From assembly GCA_900318775.1 (NCBI GenBank), contig ONLY01000009.1, forward strand, positions 1 through 64,000: a stretch of DNA of 64,000 bases, written 5' to 3'. Position numbers and translations under genes: made by a program. The notes below the pieces were generated by a model. That model was not told where the DNA came from. It did no database searches and saw only the letters and a list, made by a program, of their open reading frames with translations. This document shows positions 43,790 to 51,399 of the stretch, piece by piece (within the stretch, counting starts at the first letter, position 1; each line of letters begins with the position of its first letter). Source of the stretch: an uncultured Prevotellaceae bacterium (lineage in GTDB: Bacteria > Bacteroidota > Bacteroidia > Bacteroidales > Bacteroidaceae).

Positions 43790-44362
43790 CTATTTTACTA
43801 ATACGGTAAACCCGTCAATCACACTGTCAACAGTGACTTTCTGCCCGCTGGAGAACCCCTCTCCTTCAGTCATGGCGTCAAACTCCTGCACGGAACCGTT
43901 GAGGCTTACTTGTACTTTGCCCTTTCCTCCTTTATTGGCAGGAATGCGCAGATACACATCTACGGTCTTGCCTACGCAATCATTGATGCTAAAGGCGCCG
44001 TTATGCTCCAACTTCTTGGTTTGCTTTTTGATGAAGAAGAACATGAGCACGAAGGCGATGCCTACCAGCAGGGCTATGATGGCGAGCAACCACTTATTGG
44101 TGACGGAGCCGGCAAAGCAGATGCCTGCCCATCCGAAGCCAACAATGAAGTTGACGAAGTTCTTGATGCTGAAGAGCGAGATGCTGCCACCCAAGTCCAT
44201 GGTATCGGGACCGTCGAAGTCAACATCCATGTCGCTGCTGTCCATTCCCATAAGAGTCAATGCCATCTGTATGACAAAGATAGCTGAACCAACGACAGCG
44301 CAGCCCCAGAACACTTGCATCCAAGCATCCATGCTCTGAAACATTTCCCAGTAAGCTTGCAT
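43790..44362 (-). CDS. NfeD/YuaF-like membrane protein, flotillin partner
   Basis: 190 residues. Three membrane helices (about 16-38, 70-90, 92-112) and a C-terminal OB-fold domain (about 120-190; NDCVGKTVDVYLRIPANKGGKGKVQV). This is the short NfeD type encoded next to flotillins, thought to help form or anchor flotillin assemblies. First gene of the four-gene unit ending with glmM. A TAnnTTTG element lies 32 bases upstream. Confidence 0.88.
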   Translation of the reverse strand: MQAYWEMFQSMDAWMQVFWGCAVVGSAIFVIQMALTLMGMDSSDMDVDFDGPDTMDLGGSISLFSIKNFVNFIVGFGWAGICFAGSVTNKWLLAIIALLVGIAFVLMFFFIKKQTKKLEHNGAFSINDCVGKTVDVYLRIPANKGGKGKVQVSLNGSVQEFDAMTEGEGFSSGQKVTVDSVIDGFTVLVK

Positions 44363-44393
44363 AGTTCTGTTTGTTTTAAGAAAAAACTCGCCA

Positions 44394-44401
44394 CAAAGAT
44401 A
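44394..44401 (-). promoter_or_regulatory. NfeD-like/flotillin/glmM operon promoter, -7 element
   Basis: TATCTTTG on the minus strand; fits TAnnTTTG and gives a short leader of about 25 bases. Confidence 0.55.
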
Positions 44402-44404
44402 GAG

Positions 44405-44440
44405 AAAAGTTAGGAGTTAGGTGTTAGGAGTTGGAAGTTT
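44405..44440. repeat. degenerate GTTAGGAGTTAG-type repeat
   Basis: A short run of variants of GTTAGGAGTTAGGTGTTAGG, related to the minisatellites that flank the four-helix-bundle gene at 2943-3465. A weaker relative is at 46958-46987. Both lie in promoter-containing intergenic regions. Confidence 0.5.
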
Positions 44441-44517
44441 TTTGCACCCTAAGGCTTTTTTTTTGAAAAAGTAACACTTTCACTCTTAACTTCTCGCTTA
44501 GTGCCTCTAATTTTTCT

Positions 44518-44525
44518 TACCTTTG
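44518..44525 (+). promoter_or_regulatory. DUF1846 gene promoter, -7 element
   Basis: TACCTTTG, 27 bases before the chosen ATG. It rules out the longer frame that begins at the promoter itself. Confidence 0.65.
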
Positions 44526-44552
44526 CAGCCGAATTTGTTAAAAAGAGATAGT

Positions 44553-46016
44553 ATGAAAATAGGATTTGACAACGAAAAATACCTCAAGATTCAGTCGGAG
44601 CACATCCGTGAGCGCATTGCTCAGTTTGATGGCAAGCTGTATCTGGAGTTGGGCGGTAAGTTGTTTGACGATCACCATGCTTCGCGTGTACTTCCAGGCT
44701 TTAAGCCTGACAGTAAATTGCGTATGTTCCAGCAGTTGAGTGACAGTCTTGAGATTGTGATTGTGATTAGCGCTGAAGACATCGAGAAAAACAAGATGCG
44801 TGCAGACCTTGGCATTACTTACGACGAAGACGTGTTGCGTCTGCGTGATGAGTTTATGAACCGTGGGTTCTACGTGGGTTCGGTGGTAATTACTCACTAT
44901 GATGGTCAGCGCGCTGCAGACCAATTCCGTCACCGCTTGGAGCGTTTGGGTATCAAATCCTATTGCCACTACCTGATTGACGGCTATCCTCACAATGTGG
45001 AGCTGATTGCTTCTGATGAAGGCTTTGGTAAGAACGACTATGTCGAGACAACTCGTCCGCTTGTCATTGTGACGGCTCCTGGTCCGGGCAGTGGAAAGAT
45101 GGCGGTGTGCTTGAGCCAGCTCTACTGTGAGAATCAGCGTGGCATTCGTGCTGGTTATGCCAAGTTTGAAACCTTTCCAGTGTGGAATCTTCCTTTGAAG
45201 CATCCAGTCAACATCGCTTATGAGGCTGCTACGGCTGACCTCAACGATGTGAACATGATTGACCCTTTCCATTTTGATGCGTATGGCAAGGTGGCCATCA
45301 ACTACAATCGTGACATTGAGATATTCCCTGTGCTCAATGCGCTCTTCGAGGGCATCTACGGCGAGAATCCTTATAAGTCGCCTACTGACATGGGTGTGAA
45401 CATGGTGGGCTTCTGCATCTGCGATGATGAAGTATGCTGCCAGGCTTCGAAAGATGAGATTATTCGTCGTTACTACGATGCCACCAATAAGTTGGCTGAT
45501 GGTGCTTGCAATGAAAATGAGGTGAGCAAGATTCAGTTGCTCTTCAATCAGGCCAAGATAACCACAGCTGCCCGTCGTTGTACGGTAGCGGCTAATGACC
45601 GTAAGGCTCAGACTGGTGTTCATTGCGCTGCGATGGAGATGGAAGATGGTACCATCATCACCTCTAAGACCGGCTCTTTGTTGGGTTGCTGCGCCGCATT
45701 GCTGCTCAATGTGATGAAGCATTTGGCGGGTATCGACGATGAAGCGAAACTTATTCCGCAGAGCATGATTGAACCTATTCAGAAGACCAAGATTGAATAT
45801 TTGCGCGGTGGCAATCCTCGCCTCCACACAGATGAGGTTCTTGTGGCGATGTCTGTGCTTTCACAGCATGATGAAAATTGTCGTCTTGCTCTTGAGCAAC
45901 TTCCCAAACTTCGTGGTTGTCAGATGCACAGCACCGTAATGTTGGGTGAAGTGGACCGCAAGATACTGAAGAAGCTCGGTTGTGGGCTCACTTGCGACCC
46001 AGTGAAGAAGAAGTAA
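44553..46016 (+). CDS. DUF1846 family protein
   Basis: 487 residues from the ATG at 44553 (MKIGFDNEKYLKIQSEHIRE); ten more upstream codons would overlap the promoter. A widespread DUF1846 protein of unknown biochemical role. Recognisable stretches are YLELGGKLFDDHHASRVLPG and ITHYDGQRAADQF, and PGPGSGKMAVCLSQLYCE, which resembles a nucleotide-binding loop. About two-thirds along, the CxxDDEVCC stretch is cysteine-rich. Soluble and cytosolic. Monocistronic, with a strong terminator. I cannot assign a function. Confidence 0.9.
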   Translation: MKIGFDNEKYLKIQSEHIRERIAQFDGKLYLELGGKLFDDHHASRVLPGFKPDSKLRMFQQLSDSLEIVIVISAEDIEKNKMRADLGITYDEDVLRLRDEFMNRGFYVGSVVITHYDGQRAADQFRHRLERLGIKSYCHYLIDGYPHNVELIASDEGFGKNDYVETTRPLVIVTAPGPGSGKMAVCLSQLYCENQRGIRAGYAKFETFPVWNLPLKHPVNIAYEAATADLNDVNMIDPFHFDAYGKVAINYNRDIEIFPVLNALFEGIYGENPYKSPTDMGVNMVGFCICDDEVCCQASKDEIIRRYYDATNKLADGACNENEVSKIQLLFNQAKITTAARRCTVAANDRKAQTGVHCAAMEMEDGTIITSKTGSLLGCCAALLLNVMKHLAGIDDEAKLIPQSMIEPIQKTKIEYLRGGNPRLHTDEVLVAMSVLSQHDENCRLALEQLPKLRGCQMHSTVMLGEVDRKILKKLGCGLTCDPVKKK

Positions 46017-46037
46017 GAGATTGATAATAATGATAGT

Positions 46038-46073
46038 AAAGGCCTGCTTTCGTGCGAAAGCAGGCCTTTTTGT
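46038..46073 (+). terminator. terminator of the DUF1846 gene
   Basis: 14-base-pair perfect stem AAAGGCCTGCTTTC with its complement, loop GTGC, followed by TTTTTG. Confidence 0.92.
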
Positions 46074-46177
46074 GTCGTCATGTAAATGGGGGACAAACGA
46101 GTCAGAAAGCGAATCGTCAAAGGATTAGGGCTTGCTCGATTCTTGTGCTTCGTGTGCCTTCCTTTATGCTTTGTGCT

Positions 46178-46924
46178 TCATTTCTCCATGATACCCACGA
46201 GCTTGTCGTAAGTCATGCCCTCGAAACTTTCCAACACATAGTCACATCTGTCTTGAAGCTCTTCCTGAGTGTGGTTGGAAGCAAGACCAACGGTGAAAAT
46301 ACCCGATGACATGCCTGCTTGCAGTCCTGTATAAGCGTCTTCAAACACAACGCATTCGTCAATGTCAGCCTCGAAAATTCGTGCTCCTAGCAAATAACAG
46401 TCAGGCGCAGGTTTCGAGGCGGTGAAGTCTTCAGCGGTGAGCACCTTGTCGAAAAGACTGTCGAACTGCGGAATCTGACGCTTTACGCTCTCCATTTTTG
46501 GGATGTTAGAACTGGTCACCACAGCACACTTCACTCCGTTGCATTTCAGGTCCTTGATGAATTGAAGCGCTCCGGGATAAAATTCGTAGCGCATCTGCGC
46601 TTCCCACTCGTTCAGGCCAGCTGTGATTTCGGCTTGCCATTGTGGATCAGGAAAGTAGGTGTCGAAAATTTGCGTGAGTGTGGTGCCTTTAATGAGGTGC
46701 TCGAGTCGTGGCACGTCCGGGCGGTACTTTCTTGCAGTGGCTCCCCAAAAGACCGTGTATTGGTCTTCGGTGTCTACCAATGTTCCATCCAGGTCAAATA
46801 GCGCGGCCTTCAGTCTGCGGCGTCGAGGAATATTCCTGTCTCCTCGCACAAAGAGCTCGCCCCAAGGCATAGCAGTCTTTTCGTCTTCAATATCTTCGTT
46901 TCGTTTGGTCCAAAATGTTGCCAT
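46178..46924 (-). CDS. HAD-family sugar-phosphatase/phosphoglucomutase-like hydrolase
   Basis: 248 residues from the ATG at 46924 (MATFWTKRNEDIEDEKTAMP). A GTG six codons earlier lies within the promoter element. Haloacid dehalogenase fold with the nucleophile motif ALFDLDGTLVDTE (two aspartates), motif II VVTSSN, and the acid pair in VVFEDAYTGLQAG. The cap domain suggests a beta-phosphoglucomutase-type or sugar-phosphate phosphatase. The ~45-residue N-terminal extension before the HAD domain is unusual. Substrate unknown. Confidence 0.85.
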   Translation of the reverse strand: MATFWTKRNEDIEDEKTAMPWGELFVRGDRNIPRRRRLKAALFDLDGTLVDTEDQYTVFWGATARKYRPDVPRLEHLIKGTTLTQIFDTYFPDPQWQAEITAGLNEWEAQMRYEFYPGALQFIKDLKCNGVKCAVVTSSNIPKMESVKRQIPQFDSLFDKVLTAEDFTASKPAPDCYLLGARIFEADIDECVVFEDAYTGLQAGMSSGIFTVGLASNHTQEELQDRCDYVLESFEGMTYDKLVGIMEK

Positions 46925-46941
46925 AGTGATGAATTTGGCCA

Positions 46942-46949
46942 CAAAGGTA
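46942..46949 (-). promoter_or_regulatory. HAD hydrolase promoter, -7 element
   Basis: TACCTTTG on the minus strand, 18 bases before the chosen ATG. It fixes the start, since the longer frame begins within it. Confidence 0.65.
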
Positions 46950-47044
46950 GGTAAAAGTTGTGAGTTGGAAGTGATGAGTGAAGAGTTTTTGTATTCTAAT
47001 GCGTTTTTTTTGAAGAGGTTGTGCGTTCACTCCATGCTTTTTCT

Positions 47045-47052
47045 TACCTTTG
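47045..47052 (+). promoter_or_regulatory. nitroreductase promoter, -7 element
   Basis: TACCTTTG with a leader of about 110 bases before the signal-peptide ATG. The sequence before it resembles that before the DUF1846 gene (a T8 tract, then ACTTTCACTC or TTCACTCC). Confidence 0.6.
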
Positions 47053-47168
47053 TGGCGGAATCGGATGTGAGCTAAATCCAGAATCGATGACTCATGGGAT
47101 TTCGTATTCCGTTTCCTTCCAAGCAAGGGTTAATAAACTTAGTTACAAACACATTCAAAAACAAACAC

Positions 47169-47798
47169 ATGAAAAGTCTAATGCTCGCAGCGGCTATGCT
47201 GCTCATGGGGACGGCATGCTTTGCCCAGACCCGCAATCTTCCTAAACCCAACATGAAACGTCAGACATTGTCTGTAATGGGTTCGTTCAAACAGCGTAAG
47301 TCAGTGCGTGCGTACAGCGCCAAGCAGCTCTCGGAACAGGACTTGAGCGACTTGCTGTGGGCAGCTCAGGGCAAAAACCGTGAAGACGGCCATTTGACGT
47401 CTCCCACTGCGATGAACCGCCAGGAAATCCGTCTCTATGTGTTCACCGCTCAAAACGTTTCGCTTTACAATCCTCAAAAGAACACCCTTACGCAAGTGGC
47501 CAATGGCGACCATCGCGACATCGTGGCAGCAGGCCAGGACTTTGCCAAAGCAGCCCCAGTCAGCCTCGTTATGGTGGCCGATATGGACAAGTTTGGCAGC
47601 AATAACCAGCATGCTCAGTGGATGGTGGGTGCAGATGTGGGCATTGTCAGTCAGAACATCAACCTTTTCTGTGCTGCAGCAGGTCTGTGCACCGTTCCTC
47701 GTGGTACGATGAACCAGAAGGCCATCCAGCAGTTGCTGAAACTTGGTGAGAACCAGATTCCAGTGCTGAACAATCCTGTTGGCTATCCTGCTAAATAG
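47169..47798 (+). CDS. exported nitroreductase-family protein
   Basis: 209 residues from the ATG at 47169; the 25 codons before it are not signal-peptide-like. Signal peptide about 1-19 (MKSLMLAAAMLLMGTACFAQ). FMN-binding nitroreductase fold resembling the SagB/ThcOx group: KQRKSVRAYSAKQLSEQDL, LLWAAQGKNR, TSPTAMNRQEIRLYVF, NINLFCAAAGLCTVPRG. Export to the periplasm is uncommon for flavin enzymes and suggests flavin loading before export or a periplasmic cofactor. The substrate is unknown. Confidence 0.88.
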   Translation: MKSLMLAAAMLLMGTACFAQTRNLPKPNMKRQTLSVMGSFKQRKSVRAYSAKQLSEQDLSDLLWAAQGKNREDGHLTSPTAMNRQEIRLYVFTAQNVSLYNPQKNTLTQVANGDHRDIVAAGQDFAKAAPVSLVMVADMDKFGSNNQHAQWMVGADVGIVSQNINLFCAAAGLCTVPRGTMNQKAIQQLLKLGENQIPVLNNPVGYPAK

Positions 47799-47961
47799 TG
47801 CTGTTCCTTCGTTCCCTGGCAAAGGGGCAGAAACGTAGAATGTGAACGGATGGGGTTCGGAAATGCTTCTGAACGTTCCGCTTTGGCTTTGTCTCGGACG
47901 GCATTCGAACAATAAAAGTAAAAAAAGACGCTTTAATTTTTGTATTGTTTGAAATTTGTGC

Positions 47962-47969
47962 TACCTTTG
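47962..47969 (+). promoter_or_regulatory. tRNA-Pro promoter, -7 element
   Basis: TACCTTTG, 42 bases before the mature tRNA start. Confidence 0.6.
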
Positions 47970-48011
47970 CACCCGATTTCACGGAACACCAAGGGTTCTG
48001 TGCTTATCAAT

Positions 48012-48085
48012 CGGGAAGTAGCGCAGTTGGTTAGCGTACACGTCTGGGGGGCGTGTGGTCGCCAGTTCGAGTCTGGTCTTCCCGA
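48012..48085 (+). tRNA. tRNA-Pro (anticodon GGG)
   Basis: Folds into a full cloverleaf: acceptor CGGGAAG/CTTCCCG, D-arm GCGC...GCGT, anticodon stem CACGT/GCGTG with loop CTGGGGG (anticodon GGG), T-arm GCCAG/CTGGT with loop TTCGAGT. The CCA end is not encoded. A TAnnTTTG promoter and a terminator surround it. Confidence 0.95.
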
Positions 48086-48091
48086 CTGTCT

Positions 48092-48128
48092 AAAGAGGCT
48101 GTGTCAATGCTGATACGGCCTCTTTTTT
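48092..48128 (+). terminator. terminator of the tRNA-Pro gene
   Basis: 14-base-pair stem AAAGAGGCTGTGTC with two wobble pairs to GATACGGCCTCTTT, loop AATGCT, followed by a run of T. Confidence 0.88.
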
Positions 48129-48165
48129 TTGTTCCTGTCATGACGCTCTTTCTGCACCGGAAAAA

Positions 48166-48230
48166 CGGTGTGACTCAGACCGATGGTGTCGGTGTGACTC
48201 AGACCGACCTATGCGGTGTGACTCACACCG
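48166..48230. repeat. three 17-nt near-palindromes at exact 24-nt period
   Basis: Units at 48166-48182, 48190-48206 and 48214-48230. Units one and two are CGGTGTGACTCAGACCG. Unit three, CGGTGTGACTCACACCG, is a palindrome around its central C. The 7-base spacers differ. No gene covers the array. It lies between the tRNA-Pro terminator and the tRNA-Lys terminator, and has the same three-unit architecture as the array at 1810-1874. Confidence 0.75.
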
Positions 48231-48379
48231 CCAAAGTGGTGCAGGAAGGGCTGTAGAAACAGCAAAGGATGCGTCACGAAGATGGCGCATCCTTTTTCTA
48301 TGTGTGAACGCCCAAACTGCTTCAAGTCCTGGCGCTCCTGTATCGTCATTGGAGGTTGCTTTATGCATCCAACAAAAAA

Positions 48380-48407
48380 GAGGATGAGCCAATATTGACT
48401 CATCCTC
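48380..48407 (-). terminator. terminator of the tRNA-Lys gene
   Basis: GAGGATGAG pairs with CTCATCCTC around a 10-base loop and is followed on the minus strand by TTTTTTG. It starts directly after the tRNA. Confidence 0.85.
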
Positions 48408-48410
48408 GTG

Positions 48411-48483
48411 TGATCCGCTTGGGGCTCGAACCCAAGACCCCAACATTAAAAGTGTTGTGCTCTACCAGCTGAGCTAGCGGATC
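48411..48483 (-). tRNA. tRNA-Lys (anticodon TTT)
   Basis: On the minus strand: acceptor GATCCGC/GCGGATC, D-arm GCTC...GAGC, anticodon stem AACAC/ATGTT region with loop CTTTTAA (anticodon TTT), T-loop TTCGAGC. 73 bases, CCA not encoded. A TAnnTTTG element lies about 80 bases upstream. Confidence 0.93.
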
Positions 48484-48563
48484 TACCTAATAGGCTTACG
48501 GAAGGAGTTCCCGAGGGAACGAGTGACGGGTTTTTGTGCCCGTCTGCTTTTCGTAAGCGGGTG

Positions 48564-48571
48564 CAAAGGTA
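48564..48571 (-). promoter_or_regulatory. tRNA-Lys promoter, -7 element
   Basis: TACCTTTG on the minus strand. Confidence 0.5.
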
Positions 48572-48689
48572 GTGCAAATTTTGGATAATGCAAAATAAAT
48601 GTGCTATTTTTTGAGGTCGGAAGTGAAAAATAGAGGAACGTGGGGTGAAAAGGGCTTGAAATGCGTGGGGGAAGTGTGAGGTTTTGACT

Positions 48690-49187
48690 CTATTCTTCTT
48701 CTGCTGCGATGGAGAGACTCTCTTCGTCATCGTAGTGGTAGCTTATCTTTGCCCCGCGGTTTTGGAGGGCAATGTAGTTGAGTGTACGAAGAAGTCCTTG
48801 CAGGGTCTGTTCGCGTTCAGTCTTTTTCAGTTGGCATTCCCACACTTCAATGGTGTGCCATCCTTGTGCTTTGAGTGCCAGGCGGTTTTCGTGGTCTCGC
48901 TCCTTGTTGCGTTGGATTTTGTGTGCCCAGTAGTCGGCGTGGGTCTGAGGAAGGCGGTACAGGGAGCAGCCTTCGTGCCCGTGCCAAAAGCAGCCGTTGA
49001 TGAAGATGCAGGTGCGGAGTCCCACGATGGTGAGGTCGGGGGTGCCAGGCAGAGTTTTGGCATGGATGCGGTAGCGGAAGCCGTGACTGAACAGGAAACG
49101 GCGCACAAGCATTTCGGGTCGTGTGTTCTTCGACCTGATTCTGCGCATGCAGTTGCTGCGCTGCTGGGGTGTCATCGTGTCTGCCAT
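48690..49187 (-). CDS. vsr: very short patch repair endonuclease
   Basis: 165 residues. Vsr nicks DNA at T:G mismatches made when 5-methylcytosine deaminates. The catalytic residues fall at the same numbers as in E. coli Vsr: Glu25 (NTRPE), Asp51 (LPGTPDL) and His69 (CFWHGHEGC, also the zinc site). N-terminal SNCMRRIRSKNT is typical. Vsr is usually encoded next to a cytosine methyltransferase, but none is present in this window. The next genes upstream are two putative DNA repair genes, on the same strand. Confidence 0.93.
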   Translation of the reverse strand: MADTMTPQQRSNCMRRIRSKNTRPEMLVRRFLFSHGFRYRIHAKTLPGTPDLTIVGLRTCIFINGCFWHGHEGCSLYRLPQTHADYWAHKIQRNKERDHENRLALKAQGWHTIEVWECQLKKTEREQTLQGLLRTLNYIALQNRGAKISYHYDDEESLSIAAEEE

Positions 49188-49239
49188 GGGCTTTTTTTTA
49201 GATGGTGGAAGAGCAATGCGGGTGCGCTCACACTGTGCT

Positions 49240-50022
49240 TTATTGCTTCTCCGTCATGTATTTCCAATACCGTCGGGGCATGTCGTTGAGCTGCTTCTTG
49301 GGGTTCATGCGCTCGCGGATGCAGATGGCCTTGAAGTAGGTTCTCCACAGTTCCTGAAAGAGTTTGTCATCTTCGCTCAGCACCTCATCGTTGAGTTTGC
49401 CGTTATCGAGGTTGAAGGGCAGGGCGTCTTCGTTCTGAAACGTGATGCGTGTCACCTCCTGCTGGTCGTAGTAGAATCCGTAGCGACGTTTTGCATCGTA
49501 GAGCAGCCACGGTTGGGTGCCGAATCTGTCTTTGAAGTGCTCTACCACGAGAGGGAGCACATTGTGATCGGGGGACACGACTCCTAAGTAGGTTCCATCT
49601 TTGGTCTTTTGGAAGCGCACAAACTGCATCATCCGCAATCGCTCGTGCATCACTTTCCGAAAGATGTTCGTCACAGCCAGCACATCGGGGTCGGAGAAGT
49701 TTCGTTCAATGCTTCGAGCTCCTTCTGCCTGCCGAAACACCTTACACATATAATTAAATAAGGAAAGGTCCAGTTCGCGCAGTTCAGAAAGGTAGCTGAC
49801 AGCCAGCAGCCTCATGGATTCTTTCGATACTCGCTTTTCCAGTCCGGCCCACACTCGTTGTGCCCGGTCCTCTGCTGTCATCACCTCATGCACCTCTTCG
49901 CAGAACAGGGGGAGAGGCTCTCCTTTTCCCACCAGCATCTCTGGCTGCTGATGGAGCGAGAAGGCATCAAAGACGGCGGAGAGCACTCCGTCCAGCGTTC
50001 GGTCTATGGTGTATACAAGCAT
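49240..50022 (-). CDS. putative DNA repair protein, TIGR03915/DUF4130 type
   Basis: 260 residues, no signal peptide. The pattern MLVYTIDRTLDGVLSAVFDAF at the start, ending with NDMPRRYWKYMTE, matches the family annotated as putative DNA repair protein TIGR03915. That family is defined mainly by linkage to the radical SAM protein encoded 37 bases upstream. RRYWKYMTE is the recognisable end motif. A DNA-glycosylase-like role in opening or recognising damaged bases has been suggested in annotation only. Function not established. Confidence 0.85.
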   Translation of the reverse strand: MLVYTIDRTLDGVLSAVFDAFSLHQQPEMLVGKGEPLPLFCEEVHEVMTAEDRAQRVWAGLEKRVSKESMRLLAVSYLSELRELDLSLFNYMCKVFRQAEGARSIERNFSDPDVLAVTNIFRKVMHERLRMMQFVRFQKTKDGTYLGVVSPDHNVLPLVVEHFKDRFGTQPWLLYDAKRRYGFYYDQQEVTRITFQNEDALPFNLDNGKLNDEVLSEDDKLFQELWRTYFKAICIRERMNPKKQLNDMPRRYWKYMTEKQ

Positions 50023-50059
50023 TTTGTCATGTATAATTTGACGATGTGCAATATGCTAT

Positions 50060-51370
50060 TTATTCTTTCTTCTCATCCTTCTCTTCTCCAAAATCGAGGG
50101 TGAGCTGCAGTTCGGCTGCAGCCTTCTTCTGTTGGGCTTTTGAGACCAGCAGGGGTTTGAGGCGTTCGGGGTGCAGCTCGTTGATACCCACGATGGGGTT
50201 GGCATAGCCATCTGTGAGTTCGTGGCAGGTGATGAAGTATTTGGCTTTCTTCATGACCACCCCCATTTTCTTCAGGTGGTAGGACGTGATGCGGTTGAAG
50301 CGTCGTGAATTGACGATGAGCATGGCAGACTTCACGCCGATGCCTGGCACACGGAGAATCCGCTCGTAGTCGTCGCGGTTGATGTCCACAGGAAACTGCT
50401 CGGGGTGTCTTAGAGCCCATGCTAGTTTTGGGTCCACTTCTAGATCAAGATTGGCATTGGCTTCATCTACAATTTCTTCCACCTTGAACTGATAGAAGCG
50501 CATGAGCCAGTCGGCCTGATAAAGGCGATTCTCCCGCACCAGGGGAGGCTGCTTCAAGATGGGCAGTCGGGCATCGTAGGTGTTCACGCTCACATAGCCT
50601 GAATAATAGACGCGGTGCATGGTGGGCTGTCCATACATGGCCGATGACATGTATAGGATGTCGCGGTCTGTCTCAGCTGTAGCTCCCACAATCATCTGGG
50701 TGCTCTGGCCTGCTGGTACAAAGCGGGGTACATGGCGCAGATGCTTTCGGTCCTCTTTGTTCTCCAGCACGCCTTGCTGAATGAACCTCATGGGAGCGAA
50801 TACGCTTTGGTGGTCCTTCTCGGGGGCTAGCAACTTTAGCGACGTCTCGTTCGGAATCTCGATGTTCACACTCATGCGGTCGGCGTAGCGTCCGGCTTCG
50901 CTCATCAGTTCCCGGCTGACGCCGGGAATGCTCTTCAGGTGGATGTATCCATTGAAATGGTGCACTGTGCGCAGGTCCTTGGCGATAGCAACAAGACGTT
51001 CCATGGTGTAGTCGGGGTTCCGTACCACTCCGCTGCTTAGGAACAAGCCTTCGATGTAGTTCCTCCTGTAGAACTCCATCACAATTTCCTCCAATTCATG
51101 CACGGCCAGCGTAGCCCGCTTGATATCGTTGCTGCGGCGATTGATGCAGTAGGCGCAGTCGTACATACAATAGTTGGTGAGCATGACTTTCAGGAGGGAT
51201 ATGCAGCGCCCGTCGTCGGCAAACGAGTGGCAGATGCCAACGCCTCCGACGGTGTTCCCCACCATGCCCTGTTTTCCGCCGCGCACAGTGCCGCTTGACG
51301 AGCATGAAACATCGTACTTGGCCGATTCGGCAAGTATGCGCAGTTTCTCTAAAGTCTTTTCAGTAAGCAT
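50060..51370 (-). CDS. putative DNA modification/repair radical SAM protein
   Basis: 436 residues. Radical SAM cluster motif CX3CX2C in TNYCMYDCAYCINRRSND. The opening KYDVSCSSSGTVRG and ICHSFADDGRCISLLK are diagnostic of the TIGR03916 type. A helix-hairpin-helix DNA-binding motif is in ILRVPGIGVKSAMLIV (about residue 345). Basic linker and a charged tail (FGEEKDEKKE). The HhH motif and the tight partnership with the DUF4130 gene suggest work on DNA, possibly a lesion-reversal step as in spore photoproduct lyase. Not experimentally defined. Confidence 0.88.
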   Translation of the reverse strand: MLTEKTLEKLRILAESAKYDVSCSSSGTVRGGKQGMVGNTVGGVGICHSFADDGRCISLLKVMLTNYCMYDCAYCINRRSNDIKRATLAVHELEEIVMEFYRRNYIEGLFLSSGVVRNPDYTMERLVAIAKDLRTVHHFNGYIHLKSIPGVSRELMSEAGRYADRMSVNIEIPNETSLKLLAPEKDHQSVFAPMRFIQQGVLENKEDRKHLRHVPRFVPAGQSTQMIVGATAETDRDILYMSSAMYGQPTMHRVYYSGYVSVNTYDARLPILKQPPLVRENRLYQADWLMRFYQFKVEEIVDEANANLDLEVDPKLAWALRHPEQFPVDINRDDYERILRVPGIGVKSAMLIVNSRRFNRITSYHLKKMGVVMKKAKYFITCHELTDGYANPIVGINELHPERLKPLLVSKAQQKKAAAELQLTLDFGEEKDEKKE

Positions 51371-51399
51371 GTGGCAAGCCTCGTTTTTTTGAGGAAAAG

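Noticed and set aside
44538-45827. 429-codon open frame opposite the DUF1846 gene
   Set aside because: Antisense shadow of a conserved gene with promoter and terminator on the other strand.
48166-48230. CRISPR array
   Set aside because: Only three 17-nt units with 7-base spacers; no cas genes.
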